Positions 44,239 through 54,058 of a stretch of 64,000 bases of DNA are shown here, one piece after another. Source of the stretch: Hyphomicrobiales bacterium (GTDB lineage Bacteria > Pseudomonadota > Alphaproteobacteria > Rhizobiales > JAJFHB01); the NCBI GenBank assembly GCA_021775755.1, contig JAJFHE010000039.1, positions 186,001 to 250,000 of the forward strand, given 5' to 3'. The notes below the pieces were generated by a model. It was not told where the DNA came from. It saw only the letters and a list, made by a program, of their open reading frames with translations, and searched no databases. How positions within the stretch are numbered: position 1 is the first letter of the stretch; every line of letters begins with the position of its first letter. The translations under genes and the position numbers were made by a program.

Positions 44239-45137
44239 CAGTGCTGCAAGCGCCGGCTCCCGACTGGATGGTCGATGTGCCCCTGTCGGACGGGGAGAGG
44301 ATCGTGCTCAGGCGCTTTTCCAATCCCGGCAGGCCGGCTGCCGCGCTCTGCCACGGCAACGGCTTTGCCATTAATGCCAGCGCGCCTTTCTGGTCTCTGC
44401 TGATGCGCGATTTCGACCTGTTCATCTTCGACCTGCGCCATCATGGGTTGAACGCGCCGCAGGAACCGTTGCGGACAGGGTTGGAGCAACTCGCCGACGA
44501 CCTCGATCACGTCTACGCGGCAATCCGCGAGATGGCGCCGGGCGTGCCGCTGGTGACGGGTCATCATTCGCTTTCGGCGATTGCGACGATCGTGCACGCG
44601 GCACACCATGACATGCCGCCCGATGTGCTGATCCTGTTCGACCCGCCATTGCAGCCGCCAGAGGGGCACCGTCACCACGAAACCGCGCGCGCCTTCGAAC
44701 TGAAGCTTTCAGACTGGTCGAAGGGTCGACCCGCCAGTTTCGATGCGCCGGAAACCCTGGCCGCACAATTCGGCAAATCGCGGTCGCTGTCGGGGTGGAT
44801 CGACGGTGCGCATCGGCTGATGGCGCAGTCGATCCTCCGTCCGCAGAGCGATGCCTGGGCCCTTTGCTGTCCGCCGGCGGTCGAATCGCAAAACTATCTC
44901 GACAATGCCGACCTCAACTCCTGGGAGCTTGCGGTCTCGCTCGAATTGCCTCTTGCACTGATCGCCGCCGACCCGTCGCACCCGGCCGGCCAGTCGCCGG
45001 CGGTGAGCTGCGAACACATCGCAAATGAACACGGGGTCCGCCGGGAGTGGATTGCCGGCACCACGCACATGCTGCAGATTGAACGGCCCGATGCGTGCAG
45101 GGACGCCTTTGCCGCCCTGTTGGAGGAACTGACCTGA
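44235..45137 (+). CDS. Alpha/beta hydrolase
   Basis: A 300-residue alpha/beta hydrolase. The oxyanion region is HGNGFAIN (about 40), followed by FIFDLRHHGLN. The nucleophile region reads VTGHHSLSAIATIV, giving S112 in H-H-S-L-S instead of the usual G-x-S-x-G, a notable deviation. The candidate catalytic histidine is H278 in GTTHMLQIERP. It is cotranscribed with hyuAB and probably hydrolyses an ester or amide produced after ring opening. Ends two bases before the convergent GntR gene. Confidence 0.85.
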   Translation: MTVLQAPAPDWMVDVPLSDGERIVLRRFSNPGRPAAALCHGNGFAINASAPFWSLLMRDFDLFIFDLRHHGLNAPQEPLRTGLEQLADDLDHVYAAIREMAPGVPLVTGHHSLSAIATIVHAAHHDMPPDVLILFDPPLQPPEGHRHHETARAFELKLSDWSKGRPASFDAPETLAAQFGKSRSLSGWIDGAHRLMAQSILRPQSDAWALCCPPAVESQNYLDNADLNSWELAVSLELPLALIAADPSHPAGQSPAVSCEHIANEHGVRREWIAGTTHMLQIERPDACRDAFAALLEELT

Positions 45138-45139
45138 TG

Positions 45140-45880
45140 TCAGTCGCCGCCAATCCCGATCTCCGCGGCCGCATTGATTTCGATGGCCTTGAGGATCCGG
45201 TTGCGGAAAAGGTCAGTGTGCATGCGGCCAAGCTTTTCCGCCGCGTCGCCATCGCGCTTTTCAAACGCCGAGATCATGGCGTTGTGCTGGTCGACGACGG
45301 TGGAAAAATACCCTTCATCGACCTCGCTTTCCGCAAACGCGGTGTCGAATGCGGAGTGCGCGAGGCGCAGACCGACACCGAGCAGGTCGATGTAGAACGC
45401 ACTCACGTATTTGTTGCCGCAGGCTTCCGCCGTGAGGAGATGGAAGTCCCTGTTGATCTCGCTCATGGCAATGACATCGTGGTGGGCAGCGGCCTCTGCG
45501 AAGTCGGTGTTCAACCGGCGCAACCGCTCGATCTGGTCCGAACTGCAGCGCAACGCGGCAAGACGCAGCACCATGCGCTGGCACACATCCATGGTCTCGA
45601 AGAACTGCGGCACGTCGGAAAAATCGATGCCGGCGACGGTGGCGCCGCGATTGGGAAGCAGGGTGATGAGTCCGTCGGACGCCAGGCGGATCAGGGCTTC
45701 GCGCACCGGCGTGCGCGAGACGCCGTGGCGGCGTTCAAGCATTGCTTCTTCGATGCTCGATCCCGGCGGCAAACGGTGATGCAGGATGTCGTCGCGCAGT
45801 CCTGCATAGACACGCTGCGCGCCGGTGCCTTTGGGACGGCCCCGTATCGCGGTCGGTTCCTTGACGCTGCTGGCGGTCAC
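45140..45880 (-). CDS. GntR-family (FCD subgroup) regulator
   Basis: A 246-residue FadR-like regulator. The N-terminal winged helix is at about 20-85 (RVYAGLRDDILHHRLPPGS, ERRHGVSRTPVREALIRLAS). The FCD effector domain spans about 95-230, with metal-type residues in EINRDFHLLTAEACGN. The reading frame runs far upstream without a stop, but the GTG at 45880 has AGGAGA 8 bases before it and gives the normal family length. A shared motif lies in its promoter region and at 40421-40436, so it probably controls the hyuAB and hydroxylase operons and the divergent acyl-CoA synthetase gene. Confidence 0.9.
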   Translation of the reverse strand: MTASSVKEPTAIRGRPKGTGAQRVYAGLRDDILHHRLPPGSSIEEAMLERRHGVSRTPVREALIRLASDGLITLLPNRGATVAGIDFSDVPQFFETMDVCQRMVLRLAALRCSSDQIERLRRLNTDFAEAAAHHDVIAMSEINRDFHLLTAEACGNKYVSAFYIDLLGVGLRLAHSAFDTAFAESEVDEGYFSTVVDQHNAMISAFEKRDGDAAEKLGRMHTDLFRNRILKAIEINAAAEIGIGGD

Positions 45881-45977
45881 TGCGATCTCCTGCGACGGTT
45901 TTCGAATCCTATGGCGAAGCGGCCTGAGACGGTATCCCGTATCTTGCGGCTGCCGTTGTTCGCCAACAAAAAATATT

Positions 45978-45992
45978 TGGTGTATTAAAATA
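45978..45992. promoter_or_regulatory. Candidate GntR operator, second site
   Basis: TGGTGTATTAAAATA lies between the divergent GntR gene (start 45880) and the acyl-CoA synthetase gene (start 46076). It matches the reverse complement of 40421-40436 at 13 of 15 positions. The only evidence is this repetition in two divergent promoter regions of one unit. Confidence 0.5.
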
Positions 45993-46075
45993 GTGCAGAA
46001 TTCGGATTTTGCAAAACCGTCAAAAATCGCAGTGCTGCTCGGGGCGGGTTGAACGGAGAGTTTCAGGGGAAGACG

Positions 46076-47695
46076 ATGACCAAGATGGTGGATTTTCCAC
46101 GGCACACAAAAGCGCAGGCGTCGGCCTTCCGCGCGGCCGGCTACTGGAATGACGACACGCTCGTCACTTATCTTGAAAAATGGGCGCGCGAAACGCCCGA
46201 GAAGGTGGCGATTGTCGCGCCGGGCAGGGAAGTGACCTACGGCGAATGGCACGACCGGTCGCTGCGGTTTGCCAACGCGCTTCTCGGGCTTGGCCTTGCG
46301 CGCGGCGATGTGGTGGCGATCCAATACCCGAACCACCCTGAATTCCTCATTGCGTTTCTCGGCGTTTCCATGATGGGCGGCGTCCTGTGCACAATGCACA
46401 TGCCGTATCGTGCCGGTGAGATGGCGCCGCTGATGAACCATGGCCGGGCGAGGGCGGTGATCTGCACGCCGGGAGACGAGAAGTACAGTGCGCCCGTGAC
46501 GATGGAGGGCCTGAAACGTGACGTGCCGACGCTCGAGCACGTCATCGTCATCGGCGGCGACAGCGAGACCGGCCATCATGCGTTCGAGGCGATGGTGGCG
46601 GGGGCCGAAGCGGTGGCCATAACCGACCCGCCGGTTGCTGCGGATCCCTGCATTCTCTGCTTCACATCGGGTACGTCCGCGTCCCCGAAGGGCGTTCTGC
46701 GCACCCACGAAACATTCACGTCGAACCTGCGCATCTATCCGCCGACAATCGAACTGACCGATAACGACCGTGTCATGGTGGCGCCGCCCTTTACCCATGT
46801 GTTCGGGCTGACCTGCGGTGCGCTGACGCTCTGTTTCGGCGCAACGAACGTGCTGATGCCGCCGTTTACGCCGGAGGTTTTCTCGGACCGTCTCGTCAAC
46901 GGCAAGCCGACAGTGGTGTTTTGCGCACCGGCCCATATCGCCGCGTCCGTCAAGGCCGGACTGCTCGACGGCGTCGACCTGTCGTCAATCCGCGAAGTGA
47001 TCATTGCCGGATCCGTGTGCCCGCCCGAAGTGGCAGCCGAACTGGAGCGGCGCATGCCCAACGGCCGCTCCGGGCAGTTGTTCGGCATGACGGAGACCAT
47101 CCTCATCATGCAGACACCGCTCGATGAGATACCGCAGGTGCGGCACACGAGCACCGGACGCAAGACCGCCGGCATCGATTTCCGCATCTGCAGCGCCGAG
47201 AACGACACGGAGGTGCCGCTTGGCGAGGAAGGCGAATTGCAGCTCAAGGGCTATTGCATCTTCCCCGGCTATCTCAACAACCCCGACGCCAATGCCGTCG
47301 CGTTCACTGCCGACGGTTTCTTCCGAACAGGCGATCTCGCCACCGTCGATGAAGATGGGAATGTCGTCATCACCGGGCGCGTCAAGGACGTGATCAACCG
47401 CGGTGGCATCAAGATCAACCCGACCGACATCGAAAACCTGCTCCAGGCCCACCCGGCGATCGTGCTGGCAGCGATCGTGCCGATGCCGGACGACGTTTTG
47501 GGAGAACGCATCTGCCTGTTCACGACGCTTGCCCCTGGCGCGTCGCTGACCTTTGAAGAAGTGACGTCATATCTGGACGGGAACGACGTTGCCAAGATGC
47601 GCTGGCCGGAGCGGCTTGAGGTCATCGATGAAATGCCGATGACGCCGACGCGCAAGATCCAGAAGAGCGTCCTGGCGCAGCGGCTGAAAGGTTGA
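46076..47695 (+). CDS. AMP-forming acyl-CoA synthetase
   Basis: A 539-residue adenylating enzyme. The phosphate loop is LCFTSGTSASPKGVLRTHET (about 193-212), with FGMTET near 334, FRTGDLATVDEDGNVVITGR near 415 and the catalytic lysine in TPTRKIQKSVL at the C-terminus. It looks nearest to the 2,3-dihydroxybenzoate-AMP ligase and cyclohexanecarboxylate-CoA ligase branch, so a ring or branched acid is a likely substrate. The ATG at 46076 has an AGGGGA site; an upstream in-frame TTG at 46049 is rejected. It is divergent from the GntR gene. Confidence 0.9.
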   Translation: MTKMVDFPRHTKAQASAFRAAGYWNDDTLVTYLEKWARETPEKVAIVAPGREVTYGEWHDRSLRFANALLGLGLARGDVVAIQYPNHPEFLIAFLGVSMMGGVLCTMHMPYRAGEMAPLMNHGRARAVICTPGDEKYSAPVTMEGLKRDVPTLEHVIVIGGDSETGHHAFEAMVAGAEAVAITDPPVAADPCILCFTSGTSASPKGVLRTHETFTSNLRIYPPTIELTDNDRVMVAPPFTHVFGLTCGALTLCFGATNVLMPPFTPEVFSDRLVNGKPTVVFCAPAHIAASVKAGLLDGVDLSSIREVIIAGSVCPPEVAAELERRMPNGRSGQLFGMTETILIMQTPLDEIPQVRHTSTGRKTAGIDFRICSAENDTEVPLGEEGELQLKGYCIFPGYLNNPDANAVAFTADGFFRTGDLATVDEDGNVVITGRVKDVINRGGIKINPTDIENLLQAHPAIVLAAIVPMPDDVLGERICLFTTLAPGASLTFEEVTSYLDGNDVAKMRWPERLEVIDEMPMTPTRKIQKSVLAQRLKG

Positions 47696-47738
47696 GCAAA
47701 AGCAACTTCCATGGATGGCGCCGCGGTCTTGATGTAGT

Positions 47739-48953
47739 GTGACGTTTGAGGAAATGGATGCGCGAGGCGTGCGTCAGGGGACCGGCAGAGTGGGCGAAAC
47801 GCTTGAAAACACGGTGGGGATACTCGAACGTCTGGTCGGCTTCGACAGCATTTCCGGGCGCCCGACGCACGGTATCGTCGGCTGTATTCAGGACTATCTC
47901 GCCGGCCAGGGCATCACGACTCACCTGAGCTACGACGCGGCAGGGGAACGCGCCAATGTGTTCGCGACCATCGGCCCGGAAGTCGATGGCGGCGTTGTCC
48001 TGAACGGCCACACCGATGTGGTGCCAGTGGATGGGCAGGTATGGGCGAGTGACCCGTTCACCCTGACGCGAAGGGGCGACCGGCTTTACGGACGCGGGTC
48101 GGTCGACATGAAGGGCTTCCTCGCCTGCGTGCTGGGATCGGTTCCGGCGTGGAAGTCGATGGATCTCAAGGTCCCGATCCATATTGCGTTTTCCTACGAT
48201 GAGGAAACCGGCGGCTTCGGCATGCCGGTACTGCTCGACGATATGGCCGGCAGGTCCTACCGCCCGTCGCTGGTGATCGTCGGCGAGCCGACGGAGATGA
48301 AAATCGTTTCCGGCCACAAGGGCGGCTACGAATTACGCACGGAGATAACCGGGCTTGAAACCCACTCGTGCAACCCCCTCAACGGGGTGAGTGCGATTTC
48401 CTATGCGGTGCGGTTGATCGCGAAGATCGAAGAAATGGGACGTGAACTTGCATCGCGGCCGGACGAGAATTCTCCCTTCGAACCGCCTTATGCGACGATC
48501 AATATTGGCACAATCAACGGTGGCACCGCGCGAAACGCTACCGCCGGGTTCTGCGGTTTCGATTGGGAGTTGCGGCCGATGCCGGGCGAGGATGCCAGCG
48601 GTGTCCTGGCCAAGATCGATCTTTATGCCCGGGACACGCTGCTTCCTGAAATGCGCCAGGTTCACCCGCACGCGGATATCGTGACCGATGCCTTGGCGCT
48701 GGTCCCCGCTCTGGACAACCGCAACGCCGCCGACGCGGTCGCATTCATCTGTGAGATCACAGGCCAGAACGCCGAGAACGTGGTGTCGTTTGGGACGGAC
48801 GCCGGCTACTTCAGCAACGCTGAATATTCAACGGCGGTATTCGGGCCGGGAAGTATATTCCGCGCGCACAAACCGGATGAGTATATCGAAATCGATGAGT
48901 TGGCTCAGGGGTTGCGGTTTCTCGAACAGGTCGGCAGGCGCCTTTCCCCATAG
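47739..48953 (+). CDS. M20-family deacylase (ArgE-like)
   Basis: A 404-residue zinc amidohydrolase of the acetylornithine deacetylase type. Metal and catalytic residues are visible in VVLNGHTDVVPV (H and D), YGRGSVDMKGFLA (bridging D), AFSYDEETGG (EE pair) and, near the C-terminus, FGPGSIFRAHKPDEYIE (last H). The start is uncertain: GTG at 47739 gives the longest form, but ATG at 47754 or a GTG closer to the conserved part (ETLENTVGILERLVGFDS) is possible. It follows the acyl-CoA synthetase by 43 bases. In this context it may cleave an N-acyl intermediate rather than acetylornithine. Confidence 0.88.
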   Translation: MTFEEMDARGVRQGTGRVGETLENTVGILERLVGFDSISGRPTHGIVGCIQDYLAGQGITTHLSYDAAGERANVFATIGPEVDGGVVLNGHTDVVPVDGQVWASDPFTLTRRGDRLYGRGSVDMKGFLACVLGSVPAWKSMDLKVPIHIAFSYDEETGGFGMPVLLDDMAGRSYRPSLVIVGEPTEMKIVSGHKGGYELRTEITGLETHSCNPLNGVSAISYAVRLIAKIEEMGRELASRPDENSPFEPPYATINIGTINGGTARNATAGFCGFDWELRPMPGEDASGVLAKIDLYARDTLLPEMRQVHPHADIVTDALALVPALDNRNAADAVAFICEITGQNAENVVSFGTDAGYFSNAEYSTAVFGPGSIFRAHKPDEYIEIDELAQGLRFLEQVGRRLSP

Positions 48954-48967
48954 TTCGTGATCCCGCT

Positions 48968-50569
48968 CTATGGCGCTTCATCTGACAAACGCACATAGAT
49001 GCGCATGCCGAACTCATCGCGCCAGGGGACAAACACGGCACGCCACGCCGGGTTGCCGTCGAGTCGCGCCTGGATTGACGGTAGGAACTTTGTTGTCGGC
49101 AGGTGCGGGTGCTCCCGCACGGCGCCCAGCGTATGCGTCACGACGATGTTGGATCGCGCCATGTCCTCCAGAAGTGAGCTTTCCGTCCGACCGGTGACGC
49201 GATTGACGCATGTTACCTCGGGTTTGCGCTGGAAGATGCGAATGGCGTTCATCTGGCTGCAGGCGAAAACCGAGTATGAGACGACAAACACAGACGGGTC
49301 GGACACGCCGGTCATGGCCCGGTCGACGGCGTCAAACGTCCGGATTCGGTAGTCGCGAAGGCTCTCTCCGGGATAGACGCCGGCCAATCGATCGAATTCG
49401 GCCAAGGCGAACACCGAGTAGGCACCGATCAACACGACCGGAACGGCCTTGCGCATACCTTCACTGCGTTTCCACAGTTCATATGCCCAGCGTCCGACAA
49501 TGGCCAGCAATACGAGACAGGGCACATAGAACGTGTAGGCGATCGGGTAGGATTTCATGTCGCTTGTGGAGATGGCGAGGTAGATTAAAAGCACGAACAG
49601 CGTGAAGTAGAGGGTCAGTTTTCGCTGCGGGTTCGCGCGGTCGAACATCGCCAGGCACGCCAGCGTAAACAGTATGAAAACAGCGCCCGGCGCGAAGGCC
49701 ACATTGTAGCGGCCCAGATATGACGTGTACCTGTCGAAAAGGCCCGTATTGGCGACTGCCCACACGTCCTTGTTCGTGATCAGAATTTTGAGAATGTAAT
49801 CCACGGAACGGGGATACAGAAAGTATACGAACAGCAGAATGCTTGCTCCCGCAAACACCAAAAGCATAATGTTTTTTGCCAGATCCGTGCGGTTTCTGGT
49901 GAAAAGCGCGAAATCCAAAAGACAGATCAGGGCGAGGATCACGAGTGTTACCGCGCCGACGGTCATGAATGACGTCTTGATGAGCATGGCTGCATAGAAC
50001 AGCAACAGCACGATGGCGGTGTCGGTGCCTCGCCGCGCGCTCAGAGTTTTCAGAAACCAGAATGCGAACAGGGCGAGGAAAAGGCTGGAGGGCCAGTCGG
50101 GCCGAAATCCTGTTACGGAGGCGTAGGTTCCAGGCGTGCACAACAGCGGCACGACGGCAAACAAAGACGCGGCGGCGCGGAACCCGAAAAGGTTCTGGAC
50201 CCAGATCAACAGGGCGAACAGAAACAGGGAAAGCCCGATATAGCTGGAGCTGAGATGAAACCCCGCTACGGCAAACCCAAAATATGACGCGATGTCGAAC
50301 ACGGGTGTCCTGGTGTCCAAAAATGCGTCGAGGCTCAATCCTTCGAGATAGTGGCGCGCGTTGGTCAGGATGTATTCGCTGTCATCGAACAGCGGTTGCG
50401 TCGACAGCCGCATTTCGTTGAATGAGTAGACGGTGACCAGCGCACAAACGGCGGCCGACAGCACAGCGGCAACGAGAATGCCTGTAAGCCGCTCACGGGT
50501 GAGTACCTGCAACACACCGCGAAGCCAGTTGACGGCGCCGCTGCCTTGGGTGCTGGACGTCAGGGGCAT
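48968..50569 (-). CDS. Polytopic membrane protein, GT-C glycosyltransferase-like
   Basis: A 533-residue protein with about 11-12 hydrophobic segments and a soluble C-terminal domain (about 400-533). The first extracytoplasmic loop carries an acidic pair in LFDDSEYILTNARHYLEG, a pattern of GT-C enzymes (PMT, ArnT and related), which use polyprenyl-phosphate sugars. No specific family is recognised. The ATG at 50569 is preferred over a TTG at 50599. It is convergent with the M20 gene, with 14 bases between, and is not obviously related to neighbours; it could be a small horizontally acquired surface-glycan gene. Confidence 0.75.
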   Translation of the reverse strand: MPLTSSTQGSGAVNWLRGVLQVLTRERLTGILVAAVLSAAVCALVTVYSFNEMRLSTQPLFDDSEYILTNARHYLEGLSLDAFLDTRTPVFDIASYFGFAVAGFHLSSSYIGLSLFLFALLIWVQNLFGFRAAASLFAVVPLLCTPGTYASVTGFRPDWPSSLFLALFAFWFLKTLSARRGTDTAIVLLLFYAAMLIKTSFMTVGAVTLVILALICLLDFALFTRNRTDLAKNIMLLVFAGASILLFVYFLYPRSVDYILKILITNKDVWAVANTGLFDRYTSYLGRYNVAFAPGAVFILFTLACLAMFDRANPQRKLTLYFTLFVLLIYLAISTSDMKSYPIAYTFYVPCLVLLAIVGRWAYELWKRSEGMRKAVPVVLIGAYSVFALAEFDRLAGVYPGESLRDYRIRTFDAVDRAMTGVSDPSVFVVSYSVFACSQMNAIRIFQRKPEVTCVNRVTGRTESSLLEDMARSNIVVTHTLGAVREHPHLPTTKFLPSIQARLDGNPAWRAVFVPWRDEFGMRIYVRLSDEAP

Positions 50570-50657
50570 GGGCGTTCCAAAACCGCTAGCCGGGGGCAAT
50601 GATTGAGCTGGAAAGGCGGTGTCATGAGGCGGCGTCCATTCAATTCATAAACAGTTT

Positions 50658-51761
50658 CTAAGCTGCTTCGCTCATCTGATGGTCCGCGCGCTCCAGCCAC
50701 TCCGGATTGATTTCAACGCCCCAGCCCGGGGCGTCGGGAATGGTCGCTTTCCCGTCAACTATGTCAAAAGGCGAGCGAACGTACAGACCGTCCTGCCAGG
50801 GGTAGTAGTCGGCGCCCTCGATCGAAAATTCCAGATACTTGCCGGCGTTGGGAATGGCGCCGAGCAGGTGCATGGTGAAGAGCGTGACCATGGAGAGGTT
50901 GGCGCAATGGGGTGTGCAGGGAAGGCCCGCGTCCGCGCCCATCTTTGCAACGCGCAGGGTCCGTGTCAGGCCGCCCAGATAACATACATCGGGTTGAATG
51001 ATGTCGACCGCCCGGCGATCGATCATATGCCGCCAGGTGGCGAGATCGCAGTCCTGCTCGCCGCCGGTGACGTCGATGGAGAGAGCGTCGGTGACCTGCT
51101 TGGTCTGCTCAATCTCCCAGTAGGGGCAGGGCTCTTCGAAATGGCTGACACCGTTGTCTTGAAGCATGTGGCCGACTTCGATGGCCCGATCGGGTGAAAA
51201 CCCGCTGTTGCCATCCACCAGCAGGCTCGCATCGTCGCCGAGCGCTTTTCGAATGACCGGCACAATGGCTTCGGTGCGGCCGGGCCAGTGATCCACATCG
51301 CGACCGCATTCTGCCGCAACGCGGAATTTGAAGGCATCGAAGCCGTATGCGTCGCGTAATTTCAGGAACCTGTCGGCTTCCTGTTCCGGCGTGATGTCGC
51401 GTTTCATGGAGGACGCATAAGCCCGGATGGCCCTTGGCTTGCCGCCGATCAGTTCGCACACGCTCTTTTCTTCGAGCCTGCCGCGGAGATCCCAGAGAGC
51501 GGTATCCAGTCCGGCCATCGCGCGGCGCAGGTAAGAACCTGGAAACTTGTGCTCACGCTCAGGGATAGTGTCCATGAGGTGATCGATGTCGAATGCGTTG
51601 GCGCCCAGGGCATGCGGTGCGACCTGCCGGTGCAGGACCAAAGATGTGATGTCGGAATGATAGGTCGAGACCTGGCCCCAGCCATGGGAACCGTCATCTG
51701 CCGTGACACGCACGAACCCGACGTAGCGGCTGCAGAACGTCTCAATTCTCTTGATGTTCAC
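50658..51761 (-). CDS. Enolase-superfamily enzyme, mandelate racemase group
   Basis: A 367-residue sugar-acid dehydratase or racemase-like protein. Metal ligands D183 (LVDGNSG), E209 (FEEPCPYW) and E235 (GGEQD) are each 26 residues apart, and D258 (IIQPDV) and H285 (CTPHCAN) form the His-Asp dyad, spacing identical to mandelate racemase. The second-strand base motif is K145-F-R147 rather than KxK. The frame continues upstream without a stop, but the GTG at 51761 with a GGAGG site 6 bases before it is taken as the start. Substrate not predictable; probably an acid sugar. Confidence 0.9.
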   Translation of the reverse strand: MNIKRIETFCSRYVGFVRVTADDGSHGWGQVSTYHSDITSLVLHRQVAPHALGANAFDIDHLMDTIPEREHKFPGSYLRRAMAGLDTALWDLRGRLEEKSVCELIGGKPRAIRAYASSMKRDITPEQEADRFLKLRDAYGFDAFKFRVAAECGRDVDHWPGRTEAIVPVIRKALGDDASLLVDGNSGFSPDRAIEVGHMLQDNGVSHFEEPCPYWEIEQTKQVTDALSIDVTGGEQDCDLATWRHMIDRRAVDIIQPDVCYLGGLTRTLRVAKMGADAGLPCTPHCANLSMVTLFTMHLLGAIPNAGKYLEFSIEGADYYPWQDGLYVRSPFDIVDGKATIPDAPGWGVEINPEWLERADHQMSEAA

Positions 51762-51926
51762 GATGCCTCCAAATTTTCCGTCCCGCAGATGCGGCAGCGG
51801 CTTTTCCAACCGCGATATAGCCGGTTTGAATCGGGTTGGCGATAAGCGGCGTGCCCACCAGCCGGGAATTCCGTCGCCGGTGTGCAGCCTTGACACTGTG
51901 GCGGGCGCACTGATCAGATCACGGCG

Positions 51927-52703
51927 ATGGGCAAGCGCAGGCAATATTCCGACGAGATGCTGGCCGGCATGCAGGCGGCATATGGCAAGGGCTTTCTGTC
52001 GCCGGGCGCGGCGGCGGACATGCGGCGGTTGATGGCGCCGGTCGATGCCGCGGGCAAATGTGTGCTTGACCTTGGATGCGGCGTCGGCGGTGCCACGGTG
52101 ATGCTGGCGGGCGAATTTGCCGCCGGCTCGGTCATCTCCGCCGACCTCGAGCCGGAAGCGCTTCGGCAAACTCGCGAGCGGATCAATGCCGCGGGCCTTG
52201 AGGGCATCGCAACGACCGTTCAGATAGAGCCTGGAGTGTTGCCCTTCCCCGCGGCCAGTTTCGATATCGTCTACAGCAAGGACGTGATTTGTCATATCGA
52301 GAACAAGGTGAAGCTGTTTATGGATCTGCGTCGTTTGCTCAGACCCGGCGGCGTGGTGGTTCTCGGCGACTGGATGGCCGGTAATGCGCCGGAAGGTGCC
52401 GACGCCTTTCAGAGTTGGGAGCGACACCTGAATGCCGGAGGTCTGGAGTTCTACTTTGAGTCCGGCTCGGCCTATGCTCGGGCGTTTCGCGAAGCGGGCT
52501 TTGCTCAGGTTGAAGTCGACGATGAGTCGCCAGCGTTTCTTGCCGGAGCGGAACGCGAGCTGGCAAAGCTCATGAACGTTGATGAACTTGGTGTGGAGCT
52601 GGGGGAAGAGGCGGCTTCCCGGCGGATCGGTTTGACGCAGGCGCGCCTCGATGCTCTCAGGCCGGGTGGGCTCGCATACTGCCACATCCGCGCACGCGTG
52701 TAG
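51927..52703 (+). CDS. SAM-dependent methyltransferase
   Basis: A 258-residue class I methyltransferase. The SAM-binding motif I is [19 protein letters not shown] (about 46-64), the acidic motif II residue is in ISADLEPE, and motif III is [14 protein letters not shown] (about 112). It resembles N-methyltransferases acting on phosphoethanolamine, sarcosine or dimethylglycine (the GKGFLSPGA region and the KDVICHI stretch), but the substrate is not known. It is alone between the divergent enolase-superfamily gene and the convergent PLP-enzyme gene. Confidence 0.87.
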   Translation: MGKRRQYSDEMLAGMQAAYGKGFLSPGAAADMRRLMAPVDAAGKCVLDLGCGVGGATVMLAGEFAAGSVISADLEPEALRQTRERINAAGLEGIATTVQIEPGVLPFPAASFDIVYSKDVICHIENKVKLFMDLRRLLRPGGVVVLGDWMAGNAPEGADAFQSWERHLNAGGLEFYFESGSAYARAFREAGFAQVEVDDESPAFLAGAERELAKLMNVDELGVELGEEAASRRIGLTQARLDALRPGGLAYCHIRARV

Positions 52704-52743
52704 GGCGCTGGAGGCCAATTGCCTTCGTAGCGAGGGGAACGGG

Positions 52744-54027
52744 TCAGTAGCTGTCTTCGCGATACGTGCCCGCCTGCTTGTTCGCCCGCACGTAATCAAC
52801 TGCCGCCGCAACATCGCGCACATATTCATCGACGATCGGCAAATGGACCGGGTTGACGCCCTGTTGGATGGCCAGCGGCTCTCGCATGCGGCCCGGGAAC
52901 CAGCCGTTCTCCTGCAACACATCGGCAACCGCCATGATGTCGACACCGGGGTCGTCCGAGACGAAATTGTAGACGTTGGTTTCACCGATCGGCCGCAGGC
53001 AGCGCAGCCCCTCGATCGCGTCGATGCCTTCGATGAAGCCCATGGTGGCGTCCATCGCCGCTTTGGTGGTCTCAAGGTAGCCTTCGAACCCGAGATGACG
53101 CATGACCGCCCAGGCCGATGCGATGGCGCCCGCCGGGCGGCTTCCCATAAATGTCGGGGTGGCGTAGGTGCCGCGCGGCCATCCGGAGAACTCGAACCGC
53201 TCGTACTCTTTCAAGGCTACGTCCCGGAAGATCAGCAAGGACGCGCCTTTCGCCGAGAAGCCGAACTTGTGGATGTCGGTTGAAATGCTGGTGACGCCGG
53301 GAACAGAAAAGTCCCAGTCGGGGATTGGGTAGCCGAGCTGCTTGGCGAACGGTGAAACGAAACCGCCCCAGCAGGCATCCACGTGGAACCAGAGGTCGCG
53401 CTCAAGTGCGAGCCGACCGAGCTCGGCTGTCGGGTCGAAGACGCCGTAAGGAAAGCAGGGAGCCGACCCGAATAGCAGGATCGTATCGTCCGTAATGGCA
53501 TCGGCCATCGCCGCGGTGTCGCCGCGGTATTCTGGGCCAAGCGGCGTGCGTATGATCTCGACATCGAGGATCTCTCCCGCCTTGTCGAGGGCGGCATGGG
53601 CGGTTACCGGTGCGACGACATTCAAAGTGCCTGAGCTTTTGCGGTGTGTCCGGTGCCACTTGCGCGCCGTTTTGACGACTTCGAACAGTCCCTCCGTGCC
53701 GCCGGACGTGAAGGACATGCCGGCGCTTTCGGGCGCGTTGTAGAGGTCGAACGCCATGGTGGATATGTCATCCAGCATGCGTGTCAGGCTTTTGAAGACC
53801 TTGCCTTCGCCAAGGGCGTTCTCGACCGAGTAGAGCGAATAGGCCTCAGAGCTTACGCGCACGAGTTCGTCGTTGAAGTAGTAGATGTATGCGGGAAGCC
53901 GTCCGCCGCGCCAGTCGTGATCAAGCTCCTTGAATTCAAGCATTTCCTGCTTGAGAGTTTCCCAGGCGGTGCCGCTTTGCGGAAAGCCGGCGACGTTCCT
54001 GCCGTGTTGCGGCGCCTTCGGTGTCAT
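52744..54027 (-). CDS. PLP-dependent decarboxylase/sphingosine-phosphate-lyase-like enzyme
   Basis: A 427-residue group II decarboxylase fold. The PLP lysine is K254 in [16 protein letters not shown]217 ([11 protein letters not shown]) contacts the pyridine nitrogen, and [10 protein letters not shown] (about 107) holds the phosphate. The acidic N-terminus ([20 protein letters not shown]) with [13 protein letters not shown] is typical of bacterial sphingosine-1-phosphate-lyase-like proteins. No transmembrane anchor is seen. It lies 31 bases after the TetR gene on the same strand, so the two are likely cotranscribed. The substrate is uncertain: an amino acid decarboxylase or a phospho-amino-alcohol lyase. 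Confidence 0.87.
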   Translation of the reverse strand: MTPKAPQHGRNVAGFPQSGTAWETLKQEMLEFKELDHDWRGGRLPAYIYYFNDELVRVSSEAYSLYSVENALGEGKVFKSLTRMLDDISTMAFDLYNAPESAGMSFTSGGTEGLFEVVKTARKWHRTHRKSSGTLNVVAPVTAHAALDKAGEILDVEIIRTPLGPEYRGDTAAMADAITDDTILLFGSAPCFPYGVFDPTAELGRLALERDLWFHVDACWGGFVSPFAKQLGYPIPDWDFSVPGVTSISTDIHKFGFSAKGASLLIFRDVALKEYERFEFSGWPRGTYATPTFMGSRPAGAIASAWAVMRHLGFEGYLETTKAAMDATMGFIEGIDAIEGLRCLRPIGETNVYNFVSDDPGVDIMAVADVLQENGWFPGRMREPLAIQQGVNPVHLPIVDEYVRDVAAAVDYVRANKQAGTYREDSY

Positions 54028-54058
54028 CGGCTCGTCCTTCTGAATACGGCGGGGCTGT

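Noticed and set aside
45140-46936. A 598-codon minus-strand reading containing the GntR regulator
   Set aside because: The upstream 350 codons are antisense to the acyl-CoA synthetase gene, and a good ribosome site marks the GTG at 45880.
50658-53075. A single 805-codon minus-strand reading covering the enolase-superfamily gene and beyond
   Set aside because: Only residues from the GTG at 51761 onward match the enolase superfamily; the upstream part is antisense to the methyltransferase gene and has no family pattern.
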